64,000 bases of DNA. Origin: Embleya hyalina. Its GTDB lineage: Bacteria > Actinomycetota > Actinomycetes > Streptomycetales > Streptomycetaceae. The number at the start of each line of letters is the position of its first letter. Within the stretch, counting starts at the first letter, position 1. Shown in pieces: positions 1 to 8,646 of the stretch. The notes under the pieces are model-generated. The model ran no database searches. It had not been told where the DNA came from and worked only from the letters and a program-made list of their open reading frames with translations. A program made the position numbers and the translations under genes. Where the stretch lies: NCBI RefSeq assembly GCF_003967355.1, contig NZ_BIFH01000014.1, positions 62,001 through 126,000 on the forward strand, read 5' to 3'.

Positions 1-1394
1 GCGAGCGCCGCGGCGGCGGCGTGCACGGGCGTCGCCGAGGGGTCGGCGGCGCACAGGTCGGCGGCGGCATGCCGATCCAGGAAGCCGGTGTCTGCGGCGC
101 CCGCGGTGAACTCGGCCGAGCGCAGCACGCCGACGAGCAGGTCGCGGTTGGTGCGTACGCCGTGCACCCGGGCCCGGGCCAGCGCGCGGGCGAGCTTGCG
201 GCACGCCTCCTCGCGGGTCGGCGCGTACGCGATCACCTTGGCCAGGAGCGCGTCGTAGTGCACGCCGATCCGACTGCCCGTCACCACCCCGGCGTCCACC
301 CGGATTCCGTCCCGTTCGGACTCGGCGAGTTCGAAGCGGTGCAGGGTGCCGACCGAGGGGGCGTAGTCCCGGACCGGGTCCTCCGCGTACAGCCGGGCCT
401 CGATCGCGTGCCCGGTGCGGTGTGCCTCCGCGGGCAGCGCATGGCCCTGGGCCACCAGGAGTTGCAGCCGGACCAGATCGAGGCCGGTGGTCAGTTCGGT
501 GACCGGGTGCTCGACCTGGAGCCTGGTGTTCACCTCCAGGAGATGGAAGGCGCCGGCGCGGTCGAGGACGAACTCGACGGTGCCCGCCCCGATATAGCCG
601 ATCGCGCGACCGGCGGTGACCGCCGCCGCGCACAACTCGGCGCGCAACCCGGGGTCGATACCCGGCGCGGGACTCTCCTCGATCAGCTTCTGGTGTCGGC
701 GCTGGATCGAGCAGTCCCGCTCGAACAGGGCGATCACCCGGCCGTGCGTGTCGCCGAAGATCTGTACCTCGATGTGCCGCGGATTCTCGACCAGTCGCTC
801 CAGGAACACGGTGTCGTCGCCGAACGCGGCGGCGGCCTCGCGGCGGGCGGCGGCGACGGCGGCGGGCAGTTCGCCGGGGTCGCGAACCACGCGCATGCCC
901 CGACCGCCGCCGCCGAACGCGGCCTTGACGAGGAGCGGGAAGCCGATGCGGGCGGCCGTTTCGACCATGGATCCGGGCGTCACGACGCCGCCCGGGAGGA
1001 CCGGGACGCCGGCCCGGCCGAGGAGGTCCTTCGCGGCGAGCTTGTCGCCCATCGCGGCGATGGTGTCCGGGGTCGGGCCGACGAAGAGCAGCCCCGCCTC
1101 GGCCGTTCGGCGGGCGAAGTCGGCGTTCTCGGAGAGGAATCCGTAGCCGGGGTGGATCGTGTCGGCGCCGGTGGTCCGGGCCGCCTCGATCAGCAGGTCG
1201 CCGCGCAGGTAGGTGTCCGCGGCGGCCGAGCCCGGCAGCCGGACCGCCTCGTCCGCCGCCGCGACGTGCGGGGAGTCGACGTCGGGATCGGCGTACACGG
1301 CCACGGTGTCGATCCCCATGGCGTGGGCGGTGCGGGCGATCCGGACGGCGATCTCGCCGCGGTTGGCGATCAACAGCCTGCGGATGAGCGGCAT
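1..1394 (-). CDS. Acyl-CoA carboxylase biotin-carboxylase (alpha) subunit, 3' end missing
   Basis: About 464 N-terminal residues are visible and the frame runs off the left edge. The protein starts MPLIRRLLIANRGEIAVRIA, the usual biotin-carboxylase opening. The Gly-rich ATP-grasp loop (AAFGGGGRGMRVV) and the ERDCSIQRRHQKLIEE and EVNTRLQVEHPVTE blocks are intact. It should carboxylate biotin using ATP and bicarbonate; a biotin-carrier domain is expected beyond the window. The start is the ATG at 1394. The carboxyltransferase gene lies 82 bp upstream on the same strand, so the two form an operon. In Streptomyces a similar pair belongs to the leucine degradation (methylcrotonyl-CoA) group; that substrate is inferred. 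Confidence 0.93.
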   Translation of the reverse strand, partial: MPLIRRLLIANRGEIAVRIARTAHAMGIDTVAVYADPDVDSPHVAAADEAVRLPGSAAADTYLRGDLLIEAARTTGADTIHPGYGFLSENADFARRTAEAGLLFVGPTPDTIAAMGDKLAAKDLLGRAGVPVLPGGVVTPGSMVETAARIGFPLLVKAAFGGGGRGMRVVRDPGELPAAVAAARREAAAAFGDDTVFLERLVENPRHIEVQIFGDTHGRVIALFERDCSIQRRHQKLIEESPAPGIDPGLRAELCAAAVTAGRAIGYIGAGTVEFVLDRAGAFHLLEVNTRLQVEHPVTELTTGLDLVRLQLLVAQGHALPAEAHRTGHAIEARLYAEDPVRDYAPSVGTLHRFELAESERDGIRVDAGVVTGSRIGVHYDALLAKVIAYAPTREEACRKLARALARARVHGVRTNRDLLVGVLRSAEFTAGAADTGFLDRHAAADLCAADPSATPVHAAAAAL

Positions 1395-1476
1395 ACGATC
1401 CCCTCGGTGTGCGGGTGGCCGGTGGGGGTGGTCGCGGGGGCGGTCGCGCGGGTGTGGGCCTCGGCCGGGGTCGGGC

Positions 1477-3075
1477 CTACATGCGGAAGACCCCGTAGCC
1501 GGTGGTACCCGCGACCGGGGCCGAATGCGCGGCGGACAGGGCGATTCCGAGCACGGTGCGGGTGTCGCGGGGGTCGATCACCCCGTCGTCGTAGAGCCGC
1601 GCGGTGACGAAGAAGGCGTGCGACTCGCGCTCGATCTGCGCCTCGATCGCGGCGCGCCGCAGTTCGTCCACGTCCTCGTCGAAGGCGATCCCGCGAGCGG
1701 CGGCGGCCTGGCGGCCGACGATGGACAGCACGCCCGCCAGTTGCGCCGCGCCCATCACCGCGAGTCTCGCGGTCGGCCACGCGAACAGCAGGCGGGGATC
1801 GAAGGCCCGCCCGGACATCCCGTAGTTGCCCGCGCCGAAGGACGCGCCGATGTTGAGGGTCAGGTGCGGGACGGTGGAGTTGGTCACCGCGTTGATCATC
1901 TTGGCGCCGTCCTTGACGATGCCGCCCTGTTCGTACGCGGTGCCGACCATGTAGCCGGTGGTGTTCTGCAGGAACAGCAGCGGGGTGTGCGAGCGGTTGG
2001 CGAGTTGGATGAACTCGGCGGCCTTCCTGGACTCCTCGCCGAACAGCACCCCGCGCGCGTTGGCCAGCACCCCGACCGGGAAGCCGTGCACCGAGGCCCA
2101 GCCGGTGACCAGGCCGGCGCCGTGCTCGCACTTGTATTCGTCGAACCGCGACCCGTCCACCACCCGGGCCAGCACCTCGCGCGGATCGAACGGGACCCGC
2201 AGGTTCGCGGGGACCAGGCCGAGCACCTCGTCGATGTCGTACAGCGGCTCGTCGGGTGGTCGGCTCGGACCCGGGCCGTGCTTGCGCCAGTTCAGGTCGG
2301 CCACGATGCGCCGCCCGATCCGCAGGCAGTCGTACTCGTCGACGGCGTGGTGGTCGGCGAGTCCGGACACCCGCGCGTGCATCGCGGCGCCGCCCAACTC
2401 CTCGTCGTCCGCCTCCTCGCCGGTGGCCATGCGGACCAGCGGCGGGCCGCCGAGGAAGACCTTGGCCTGGCCCGCCACCAGCACCGTGTGGTCGCACAGG
2501 CCCGGGATGTACGCGCCGCCGGCGGTCGAGTTGCCGAACACGAGGGCGATGGTGGGGATCCCGAGCGCGGACAGCTCCGTCAGGTCGTGGAAGACCCGGC
2601 CGCCGGGCACGAACAGCTCCGCCTGGGTGGGCAGATCGGCACCCCCGGATTCGACCAGGTTGATCACCGGGAGTCGGTTGCGGCGGGCGATCCCCAGGGC
2701 GCGGAGGTTCTTGCGCAACGAGTATGGATTGACCGAACCGCCGCGTACCGTCGGGTCGTTGGCGATCAGGACACACTCCACGCCGGAGACCGGACCGATG
2801 CCGGTGACCATGCCGGCGCCCACGGTGAAGTCGGTGCCCCACGCGGCCAGGGAGGACAGTTCCAGGAAGGGCGCGTCCCGGTCGAGCAGCAGCTCGACGC
2901 GTTGACGGGCGGTCAGGCGCCCGCGGGCCCGATGGCGTTCCAGGTAGCGTTCGCCGCCGCCCGCCCGGGCGAGGTCCAACTGCTCGTGCAGCGCCGCGAG
3001 GGCGCTCAGTTGTGCGGTGCGGTTGGCCCGATAGGTGTCGGACCGGGGATCGAGACGGGAACGCAGAACGGGCAC
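1477..3075 (-). CDS. Acyl-CoA carboxylase carboxyltransferase (beta) subunit, methylcrotonyl-CoA type
   Basis: This 532-residue carboxyltransferase has both crotonase-fold halves. The N-terminal half carries NLVESGGADLPTQAE and the GNSTAGGAYIPG oxyanion loop. The C-terminal half carries LLFLQNTTGYMVG and NIGASFGAGNYGMSGRAFDP. It would move carboxyl from biotin to an acyl-CoA with the downstream biotin carboxylase. The GAGNYGMSGRA and NTTGYMVG motifs and the length fit methylcrotonyl- or geranyl-CoA carboxylase better than acetyl- or propionyl-CoA types; leucine catabolism is the likeliest pathway. The start is a GTG at 3075 with GAGGAG 8 bases before it. Nothing recognisable lies in the 176 bp upstream. 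Confidence 0.92.
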   Translation of the reverse strand: MPVLRSRLDPRSDTYRANRTAQLSALAALHEQLDLARAGGGERYLERHRARGRLTARQRVELLLDRDAPFLELSSLAAWGTDFTVGAGMVTGIGPVSGVECVLIANDPTVRGGSVNPYSLRKNLRALGIARRNRLPVINLVESGGADLPTQAELFVPGGRVFHDLTELSALGIPTIALVFGNSTAGGAYIPGLCDHTVLVAGQAKVFLGGPPLVRMATGEEADDEELGGAAMHARVSGLADHHAVDEYDCLRIGRRIVADLNWRKHGPGPSRPPDEPLYDIDEVLGLVPANLRVPFDPREVLARVVDGSRFDEYKCEHGAGLVTGWASVHGFPVGVLANARGVLFGEESRKAAEFIQLANRSHTPLLFLQNTTGYMVGTAYEQGGIVKDGAKMINAVTNSTVPHLTLNIGASFGAGNYGMSGRAFDPRLLFAWPTARLAVMGAAQLAGVLSIVGRQAAAARGIAFDEDVDELRRAAIEAQIERESHAFFVTARLYDDGVIDPRDTRTVLGIALSAAHSAPVAGTTGYGVFRM

Positions 3076-3251
3076 GACCTCGACTCCTCGCCTGTCGACG
3101 CGAAGGCAGCTTCCGGATGTTAACGGCCGGTCACTTGGCTATGGAAGGCCCGGGCGGAGCGAGGCGGTCACGGCCCCGGTGCGTTCCTCGGTCGGGTCGG
3201 CGCACGACGACGCCGACGCGACCCCGGGCGGGGCCGCGTCGGCGGATGGGA

Positions 3252-4058
3252 TCAACCGTGGTGCCCGTGGTGCCCCGCGTGCGGGTCGGCGGCCCGCTCC
3301 GGCGCGTGGGCGTGCGGCGCGGGCTTGCCCGCCTCGACGGTGAACTCCGCGGTGCGGACCACGCCGCCGTGTCGGAAGTCGAGGAAGAACCGGTACGTGC
3401 CGACGCTGGGCAGTTCGGTGTGGAACGCGATCTCCGGACCGGCCGGGGTGACCCCGTCGCCGGGCGCGCCGCCGGGGTGCACGTGCAGGTAGGCGAGGTC
3501 GCCGTCGCGCAGCACGACCAGGTGGCCGAACGCGGCCAGGTACGGCTCCAGGTCGGTGACGGGCACGCCGTCCCGGGCCACCGAGAGGGTGATGTGCGCG
3601 CCCTGTCCGGCCGCGGGTTCGCCGGCGAGGGTGACCGTGTAGCCGTCGACCTCGGCGGTCGCGGCGGGGGCGGGCAACGGCACGGGCCGGAAGTCGCCCG
3701 CGACGTGGATGTCGACGCCGAGGGTGAGCGGGCTGCCGGTGGCGGCCGGGGCGAAGTCGGTGAAGACCCGGTAGGTGCCGGCCTCGTCGAGGGCCAGGTC
3801 CTGGGTCCAGACGCCGTCCTCGCCGAGGACGGGGTGTACGTGCCGGAAGCCGCTCAGGTCGCGGCGCACCACGATCAGGTGCAGGTCCTTGTCGTGCTGC
3901 GGGACGTACTCGCGCACCGGGGCGCCGTCGGGGCCGTCGATCCGGAACGCGAGGGTGCCGGCGGGCGCGGCGACGGGGACCAGGGTGTAGCCGTCGCGGG
4001 AGACCTGAAGACCCTCGGGGGTGGCGGGGGCGGCTGCGTGGTGGGCGTGGACGGTCAT
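3252..4058 (-). CDS. Beta-sandwich protein with His-rich tail, probably copper-responsive
   Basis: The protein is 268 residues from the ATG at 4058, which has GGGAG correctly placed. An earlier in-frame start at 4292 would read through the operator and is unlikely. It is Pro/Val/Thr-rich, with two similar beta-sandwich segments. The paired motifs LSGFRHVHPVLGEDGVW and AYLHVHPGGAPGDG put histidines in equivalent places. It ends HAGHHGHHG, a plausible metal-binding tail. No signal peptide or membrane helix is evident. Similar proteins (FixH/YtkA-like or cupredoxin-like) occur in actinobacterial copper loci. The CsoR-type operator upstream (4168-4184) supports a copper role; the biochemical activity is unknown. 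Confidence 0.72.
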   Translation of the reverse strand: MTVHAHHAAAPATPEGLQVSRDGYTLVPVAAPAGTLAFRIDGPDGAPVREYVPQHDKDLHLIVVRRDLSGFRHVHPVLGEDGVWTQDLALDEAGTYRVFTDFAPAATGSPLTLGVDIHVAGDFRPVPLPAPAATAEVDGYTVTLAGEPAAGQGAHITLSVARDGVPVTDLEPYLAAFGHLVVLRDGDLAYLHVHPGGAPGDGVTPAGPEIAFHTELPSVGTYRFFLDFRHGGVVRTAEFTVEAGKPAPHAHAPERAADPHAGHHGHHG

Positions 4059-4162
4059 GACGGGCTCCCTGGGCGATGTGCGTGACGCGGTCGAGGTATT
4101 TCGAGCTGTTCCGAGGTTTTCGGGGTGTCTGCCGGTGGTCGGTGACGCCGGCCACGAAGATG

Positions 4163-4191
4163 AAGTTATACCCCTGGGGGGTATCTGGCAA
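4163..4191 (-). promoter_or_regulatory. Promoter with CsoR-type copper operator in the spacer
   Basis: On the minus strand TTGCCA (4186-4191) and TAACTT (4163-4168) are 17 bases apart. The spacer is almost exactly filled by ATACCCC-TGG-GGGGTAT (4168-4184), a perfect 7-base inverted repeat. This matches the TACCCC/GGGGTA shape of copper-sensing CsoR operators. A bound repressor would block the promoter for the His-tailed protein starting at 4058. No csoR gene is in the window, so the regulator must be elsewhere. Confidence 0.75.
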
Positions 4192-4312
4192 GTGCATGAC
4201 GGTGGATGCCGACGAGTCGTCGGGGCGGAAAACGGGATTCGCATCGGGTGCGCGGTGTCGGATACTGCGGGCTCGGGCTCGGGGACGGTCACGGGGAAAC
4301 GAGGGCGGCGGG

Positions 4313-5005
4313 ATGCGTACGTTGTTGATGGGGGTGGTCGGGTCGACCGCCTACGGGTTGGCCACCGAGACCTCCGACGAGGACCTGCTCGGCGTCTTCC
4401 TCGCGGATTCGCGGGAGGTGCTGGGCCTGGACGGCGCGGCGGCGGCCGGCCGCTCGCGGGTGACCACGAAGCCCGATGTGACGATGCACGAACTGGGCAA
4501 GTACTGCTCGCTCGCGCTCAAGTGCAACCCGACGGTGACCGAGTTGTTGTGGCTTCCGGAGTATCGGGTCGAGACCGAGGCGGGTCGCCGACTCCGGGCC
4601 CTGCGTGCGAAGTTCCTGTCCACGGAGTACGTCCGGTCGGCCTACGGCGGTTATGCGATCCAGCAGGCCAAACGCCTGCTCGGTCGGCACGAGGCGGGCA
4701 AGGAGGGCTTCTCCGCCGACACCGCCCGACGTACCGCCAAACACGGCCGACACTGTCTGCGCCTGCTGATCCAGGCCCAACGCCTGCTCGCCACCGGTGA
4801 ATTGATCCTGGATGTGAGCGCGCGGCGCGAGGAACTGTTCGCCGCAGGCCGCCTGGCCGTCGAGGACCCGGCCGCGTTCGCCGCGCGCTTCGAACACGAG
4901 AAGGCCGTTCTCGACGCCGTGACCTCGGTGCTCCCCGACCACCCGGACCGGGCGGCGGTCGACACGCTGGTCGTGGAGCTGCGGATGGCCGCCCTCACTC
5001 CCTGA
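4313..5005 (+). CDS. Nucleotidyltransferase-fold protein (DNA polymerase beta superfamily)
   Basis: The protein has 230 residues. The start chosen is the ATG at 4313, after a GA-rich ribosome site, because the family motif follows at once. Residues 10-30 read GSTAYGLATETSDEDLLGVF, the minimal nucleotidyltransferase signature GS..YG...SD.D, giving metal ligands Asp22 and Asp24. A helical C-terminal half follows. Family members are often annotated only as predicted nucleotidyltransferase; the substrate cannot be read from the sequence. A longer in-frame start at 4076 lies across the copper operator and is rejected. The following small gene on the same strand starts 69 bp downstream. Confidence 0.85.
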   Translation: MRTLLMGVVGSTAYGLATETSDEDLLGVFLADSREVLGLDGAAAAGRSRVTTKPDVTMHELGKYCSLALKCNPTVTELLWLPEYRVETEAGRRLRALRAKFLSTEYVRSAYGGYAIQQAKRLLGRHEAGKEGFSADTARRTAKHGRHCLRLLIQAQRLLATGELILDVSARREELFAAGRLAVEDPAAFAARFEHEKAVLDAVTSVLPDHPDRAAVDTLVVELRMAALTP

Positions 5006-5074
5006 CCGAGGTCGAATACGCTCCGTGTGGGTAGGTATCGGCACGGACCGGAACCTTCGAAGGGAGGCGCGATC

Positions 5075-5251
5075 ATGGCGCAGGAAAACGATCCTCCGCG
5101 AAAGAGCAGGCCGCCCCGGAAGGATTGGAAGAACTCCTTCGAACACTGGGACGCCACGCCGCACGACTGGCACGCGGAGGGTCCGGACCTGTTCCAGTGC
5201 GGGGAGTGCGGCTTTCGCTCCTCCGTCGTCCCGGTGCGACCGACGCGATAG
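5075..5251 (+). CDS. Small CxxC protein, 58 residues
   Basis: An ATG at 5075 follows a near-perfect AGGGAGG ribosome site, which supports a real gene. The 58-residue product is basic at the N-terminus (PPRKSRPPRKDWK) and carries FQCGECGF near the C-terminus, half of a zinc ribbon. Only one CxxC is present, so metal binding would need a dimer or partner, or the cysteines may be redox active. I do not recognise the family with certainty. It sits between the nucleotidyltransferase and the DUF1152 gene on the same strand. Confidence 0.7.
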   Translation: MAQENDPPRKSRPPRKDWKNSFEHWDATPHDWHAEGPDLFQCGECGFRSSVVPVRPTR

Positions 5252-5342
5252 CGGCCGGCGCGGCGGCGGCGAGCGTCTACCCCGGGCGCGTCCGCGTGCG
5301 CTCGGGTGCGCCTCGGGACCCTTGCGCCACGGCTCAAATGTG

Positions 5343-5380
5343 TTGACCTTCGCGGTGATCACCTTGGTACGGTCCGGCCG
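5343..5380 (+). promoter_or_regulatory. Candidate leaderless promoter for the DUF1152 gene
   Basis: TTGACC (5343-5348) and TACGGT (5368-5373) are separated by 19 bases. Only six bases follow before the GTG start at 5380. No Shine-Dalgarno sequence precedes the start, so transcription probably begins at the start codon itself. Confidence 0.6.
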
Positions 5381-6339
5381 TGTTCACACTCGCCGAACCT
5401 CCGCTCTTCGCCCGTCTTCGGGATGCCCGCTCCGTGCTGATCGCCGGGGCGGGTGGTGGATTCGACGTGTTCGCCGGGCTGCCGCTCGGCGTCGCGTTGA
5501 CGGACCTGGGCAAGCGGGTGCACTTCGCCAATCTGTCGTTCGTGACGGTGGATCACCTGCCGTCCTCGGTACGCGTGTCGCCGGGCCTGGCGGCGGTGCG
5601 GTCGGACACCCCGGGAAACGACGACTACTTCCCGGAGCGGGCGCTGGCGATGTGGCTGTCGCGCAACGGCTTCCCGGACACGGTGTACGCGTTCGCGAAG
5701 ACCGGGGCGAAGCCGCTGCGGGCGCTGTACCGGCGCCTGGTGCGCGACCTGGACATCGACGCGATCGTGCTGGTCGACGGCGGGACCGACATCCTGATGC
5801 GCGGCGACGAGGCGTCCCTCGGTACGCCGGAGGAGGACATGGCCAGTCTGGCCGCGGTGGCCGGGGTGGACGTACCGGTCCGGCTGGTGGCCTCGCTCGG
5901 CTTCGGGATCGACGCCTATCACGGGATCTGTCACGCGCAGGTGTTGGAGAACCTGGCCGCGCTCAGCCGGTCGGGCCACTATCTCGGCGCGCTGTCCATC
6001 CCCCGCGAATCGCGGGAGGGCACGCTGTTCCTGGACGCGGTGGCCTACGCGAATCGGGTCACCCCGCGCCGTCCGAGCATCGTGCAGGGTTCGGTGGGCG
6101 CGGCGCTGACCGGTCGGTTCGGCGACGCGCACTTCACCGAACGCACGGGGAACAGCGAACTGTTCATCAATCCGCTGATGAGCGTGTACTTCACCGTCGA
6201 CCTGGTCGGTCTGGCCGAACGGTCGCTCTACCTCGACCGGCTGGAGAGCACCCGCAACATCTGGGAGGTCTCGTCGCGAATAGCGGAGTTCCGCGACGAG
6301 TTGCCGTCGACCCGGCCCAGGCAGGCCATCCCGCACTGA
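5380..6339 (+). CDS. DUF1152 family protein
   Basis: The protein has 319 residues from a GTG at 5380. Near the N-terminus it has VLIAGAGGGFDVFAGLPL, a Gly-rich nucleotide-binding-like loop, followed by blocks typical of DUF1152 (DAIVLVDGGTDILMRGDE, GFGIDAYHGICH). A role in nucleotide or acyl chemistry has been suggested for the family, but no reaction is established. No signal peptide or membrane helix is seen. It converges with the DUF6745 gene with only 13 bp between stops. Expression appears to come from its own leaderless promoter. Confidence 0.85.
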   Translation: MFTLAEPPLFARLRDARSVLIAGAGGGFDVFAGLPLGVALTDLGKRVHFANLSFVTVDHLPSSVRVSPGLAAVRSDTPGNDDYFPERALAMWLSRNGFPDTVYAFAKTGAKPLRALYRRLVRDLDIDAIVLVDGGTDILMRGDEASLGTPEEDMASLAAVAGVDVPVRLVASLGFGIDAYHGICHAQVLENLAALSRSGHYLGALSIPRESREGTLFLDAVAYANRVTPRRPSIVQGSVGAALTGRFGDAHFTERTGNSELFINPLMSVYFTVDLVGLAERSLYLDRLESTRNIWEVSSRIAEFRDELPSTRPRQAIPH

Positions 6340-6352
6340 GGCCGATCGGCCG

Positions 6353-7819
6353 TCAGGTCTCGCGCAGCGGGCGGTAGTCGTCCGGGCCCAGGCCGAACGT
6401 CCAGGCCACGCCCTCGCGGGCGGTCTCGGTGTCCGGCGGCACCCGCAACCAGTAGGTGCGGACGCTGCCGTCGGGCTCGGGAGTGGAGTTGAGCACCTCG
6501 ACCATCACGATCGGCTCGTCGCCGTCGAGGTCGATCTCCCACAACACGCCGGTCTCGTCCCGGTCGAGCGGCTGGGCGCCCACCTCGCGCAGGTAGCGGT
6601 CGTAGCCGTGGATCTCCAGCATCACCCGGCGCAGTTCGGCGTTGGGCTCGTTGCGGATGGCCCGTGCGGTCAGCCAGCTGCCGCCGGGACCGAGGCCGCC
6701 GACGAAGTCGGCCGGTACGGGCATCCCGCGCCACGCGTGCAGCGCGAAGCCGTCGGCGTAGGCGAGCGCGGGGCCGGCGCCGTCGTGCAGGCGGGAGTGG
6801 TCGTCGCGGCGCATGACGGTGGGCCGTTCGCTGACGAGGGCGACCCGCTCGTAGGGCCACCACCAGCCGACGTGGCGGGCCACCTCGCCCAGTTCGGCCA
6901 CGACGGGGAAGTCGAACTCGGGGAAGCATCGGCGCAGTCCGTCGAACACCGCCAGCCAGGCCCCGTCGAACTGGCCGCCGAGCGCGCTGTACGTGGTCGC
7001 GCGGACCTTGTCGGCGACGTCCCATCGGCCCGGGACGGAGGCGGCGCGCACGGTGGGGGTGCGTACGGAGGGGTCCGTCGCGCCGACGCCGGCGTGCACG
7101 GCCTCGCGGATCCGCTCGGTCAGCTCGCGGGTGGGCTCCCACAACCGCGACGTGCCCTCGTTCCAGGCGAGTTGCCAACCGGCCGCGCCGAGCGCCGCGC
7201 CGGCCTCGGCCTTGGCGGCCTGCCACGGCCCGCTCCACAGCCGCTCCTGTACGGGCCGACCGGGACGGCCGGGCACCTTCACCGACAACCGCGTGGCGGC
7301 CAGGTCGGCCGGCCTGCAGGTACCGGCGGCCACCGCCGCCGCGACCGCCGCCGCCAGTGGCGAGTCGTACCAGACCACCCGCTCGGGCTCCGCCATCCCG
7401 GCAGCCCGATACACCGCCCGGATCGCCCGCTCGGCCGCCCCCCGATCCGCCGGGCCGGTGGCGGAGACCACCTCGCCCCAGTGGTCGGCGGCCTCCCGCA
7501 ACACCACCCGATCCGCGTCCCGGAGCACTCGGGCCGGCCCGCCGACGCCGCCCGGACGCGAGCGCACCACGACCGTCGCGCGACCGGGCTCGGGGCGCAT
7601 CCCGGGAGCGGGCCTCGGGAGCTCGGCGAGTCGGGCGGGGCCGGCCGTGTCGTCGTGCGGGGCCTTCGTGTCGCGGGCCGTGCGCGCCTCGTGGGCCCGG
7701 AGCGCGGACCAGGCCGCGGCGGCCGGATTGGCGGGCGGCGCGGGGCGCGGCACCGGCGGTGCGGCGGGCGGCTTGCGGGGCAGCGCGATGCCGGGCAGTC
7801 GGCGGGGCGGCGGGGCCAT
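6353..7819 (-). CDS. DUF6745 domain protein
   Basis: The protein has 488 residues from the ATG at 7819, which has GGGAG about 7 bases upstream. The first 80 residues are Pro/Ala-rich and probably disordered. The C-terminal ~100 residues match the DUF6745 pattern: LRRVMLEIHGYDRYLREVG, an acidic LWEIDLDGDEPIVMVEVLN strand, PEPDGSVRTYWLRVPP, and AREGVAWTFGL. The middle contains conserved Trp-rich segments (GWWWPYERVALVSERP). The function is unknown. The domain is common in actinobacteria, often with other effector-like or repeat domains. There is no signal peptide. Confidence 0.8.
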   Translation of the reverse strand: MAPPPRRLPGIALPRKPPAAPPVPRPAPPANPAAAAWSALRAHEARTARDTKAPHDDTAGPARLAELPRPAPGMRPEPGRATVVVRSRPGGVGGPARVLRDADRVVLREAADHWGEVVSATGPADRGAAERAIRAVYRAAGMAEPERVVWYDSPLAAAVAAAVAAGTCRPADLAATRLSVKVPGRPGRPVQERLWSGPWQAAKAEAGAALGAAGWQLAWNEGTSRLWEPTRELTERIREAVHAGVGATDPSVRTPTVRAASVPGRWDVADKVRATTYSALGGQFDGAWLAVFDGLRRCFPEFDFPVVAELGEVARHVGWWWPYERVALVSERPTVMRRDDHSRLHDGAGPALAYADGFALHAWRGMPVPADFVGGLGPGGSWLTARAIRNEPNAELRRVMLEIHGYDRYLREVGAQPLDRDETGVLWEIDLDGDEPIVMVEVLNSTPEPDGSVRTYWLRVPPDTETAREGVAWTFGLGPDDYRPLRET

Positions 7820-7937
7820 CGTGTCTCCCGTGGCTTGCGGTTCGCGTCGAGACGCTAACCGACCCGACCGACACCGCCCCGTGCCCGACCGGCGCGAGTC
7901 GTGCCCGACGGACACCCCGGCGCGCCCGCGTCGCGGC

Positions 7938-8606
7938 TCAGTACCCCGTCGGGCGGATCAGGCCGCACTCGTAGGCGTACACCGCCGCCTGGGTGCGATC
8001 GCGCAGGGACAGCTTGACGAGGATCCGGCCCACATGGGTCTTCACCGTTTGTTCCGCCACCACCAGGCCGGCGGCGATCTCGGCGTTGGACAGGCCCTGG
8101 GCGATCAGGGACAGCACTTCGGTCTCACGTTCGGTCAGGTCGCCGATCCGGCCCTTGGCGGGCATCCTCGGGGTGCCGGCCAGGCGGGCGTACTCGGCGA
8201 TCAGGCGCTTGGTGAGGTTGGGCGCCAGCAGGGCGTCGCCGGCGGCCACCACCCTTACCGCGTGGGCCAGTTCCTCGGCCGAGGCGTCCTTGAGGAGAAA
8301 GCCCGACGCGCCGGCGCGCAGCGCCTCGTACACGTACTCGTCCAGGTCGAAGGTGGTCAGTACGAGCACCTTCGCCGCGGCGTCGGCGTGCCCGGTGATG
8401 CGGCGGGTGGCCTCGATGCCGCCCAGGCGCGGCATCCGGATGTCCATCAGCACCACGTCGGGGACCAGTTCGTCGACCATCGCGACCGCGTCGAGGCCGT
8501 CCACCGCCTGGCCGACCACCTCGATGTCGGGCTCGGCGTTCAACAGCACGGTGAACCCCTGCCGGACCATCACCTGGTCGTCGGCGATCAACACCCGGAC
8601 GGTCAC
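7938..8606 (-). CDS. NarL/FixJ-type response regulator
   Basis: The protein has 222 residues. The GTG at 8606 (MTVRVLIADDQ) is chosen because GAGGGGGA precedes it at good spacing. The receiver domain (1-120) has the acidic pair in IADDQ, the phospho-acceptor Asp in DVVLMDIRMP, the Thr in VLVLTTFD and the Lys in GFLLKD. The C-terminal LuxR helix-turn-helix reads LTERETEVLSLIAQGLSNAE through QTVKTHVGRIL. It should be phosphorylated by the kinase encoded 40 bp upstream and act as a DNA-binding activator. The regulated genes are not visible here. Confidence 0.95.
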   Translation of the reverse strand: MTVRVLIADDQVMVRQGFTVLLNAEPDIEVVGQAVDGLDAVAMVDELVPDVVLMDIRMPRLGGIEATRRITGHADAAAKVLVLTTFDLDEYVYEALRAGASGFLLKDASAEELAHAVRVVAAGDALLAPNLTKRLIAEYARLAGTPRMPAKGRIGDLTERETEVLSLIAQGLSNAEIAAGLVVAEQTVKTHVGRILVKLSLRDRTQAAVYAYECGLIRPTGY

Positions 8607-8646
8607 GAACCATTCCCCCTCACGAACCGTGCCTTCGCACACGCCT

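Noticed and set aside
4168-4184. Dyad at 4168 as a terminator
   Set aside because: Seven-bp arms with a 3-base loop in a promoter spacer fit an operator much better than a terminator.
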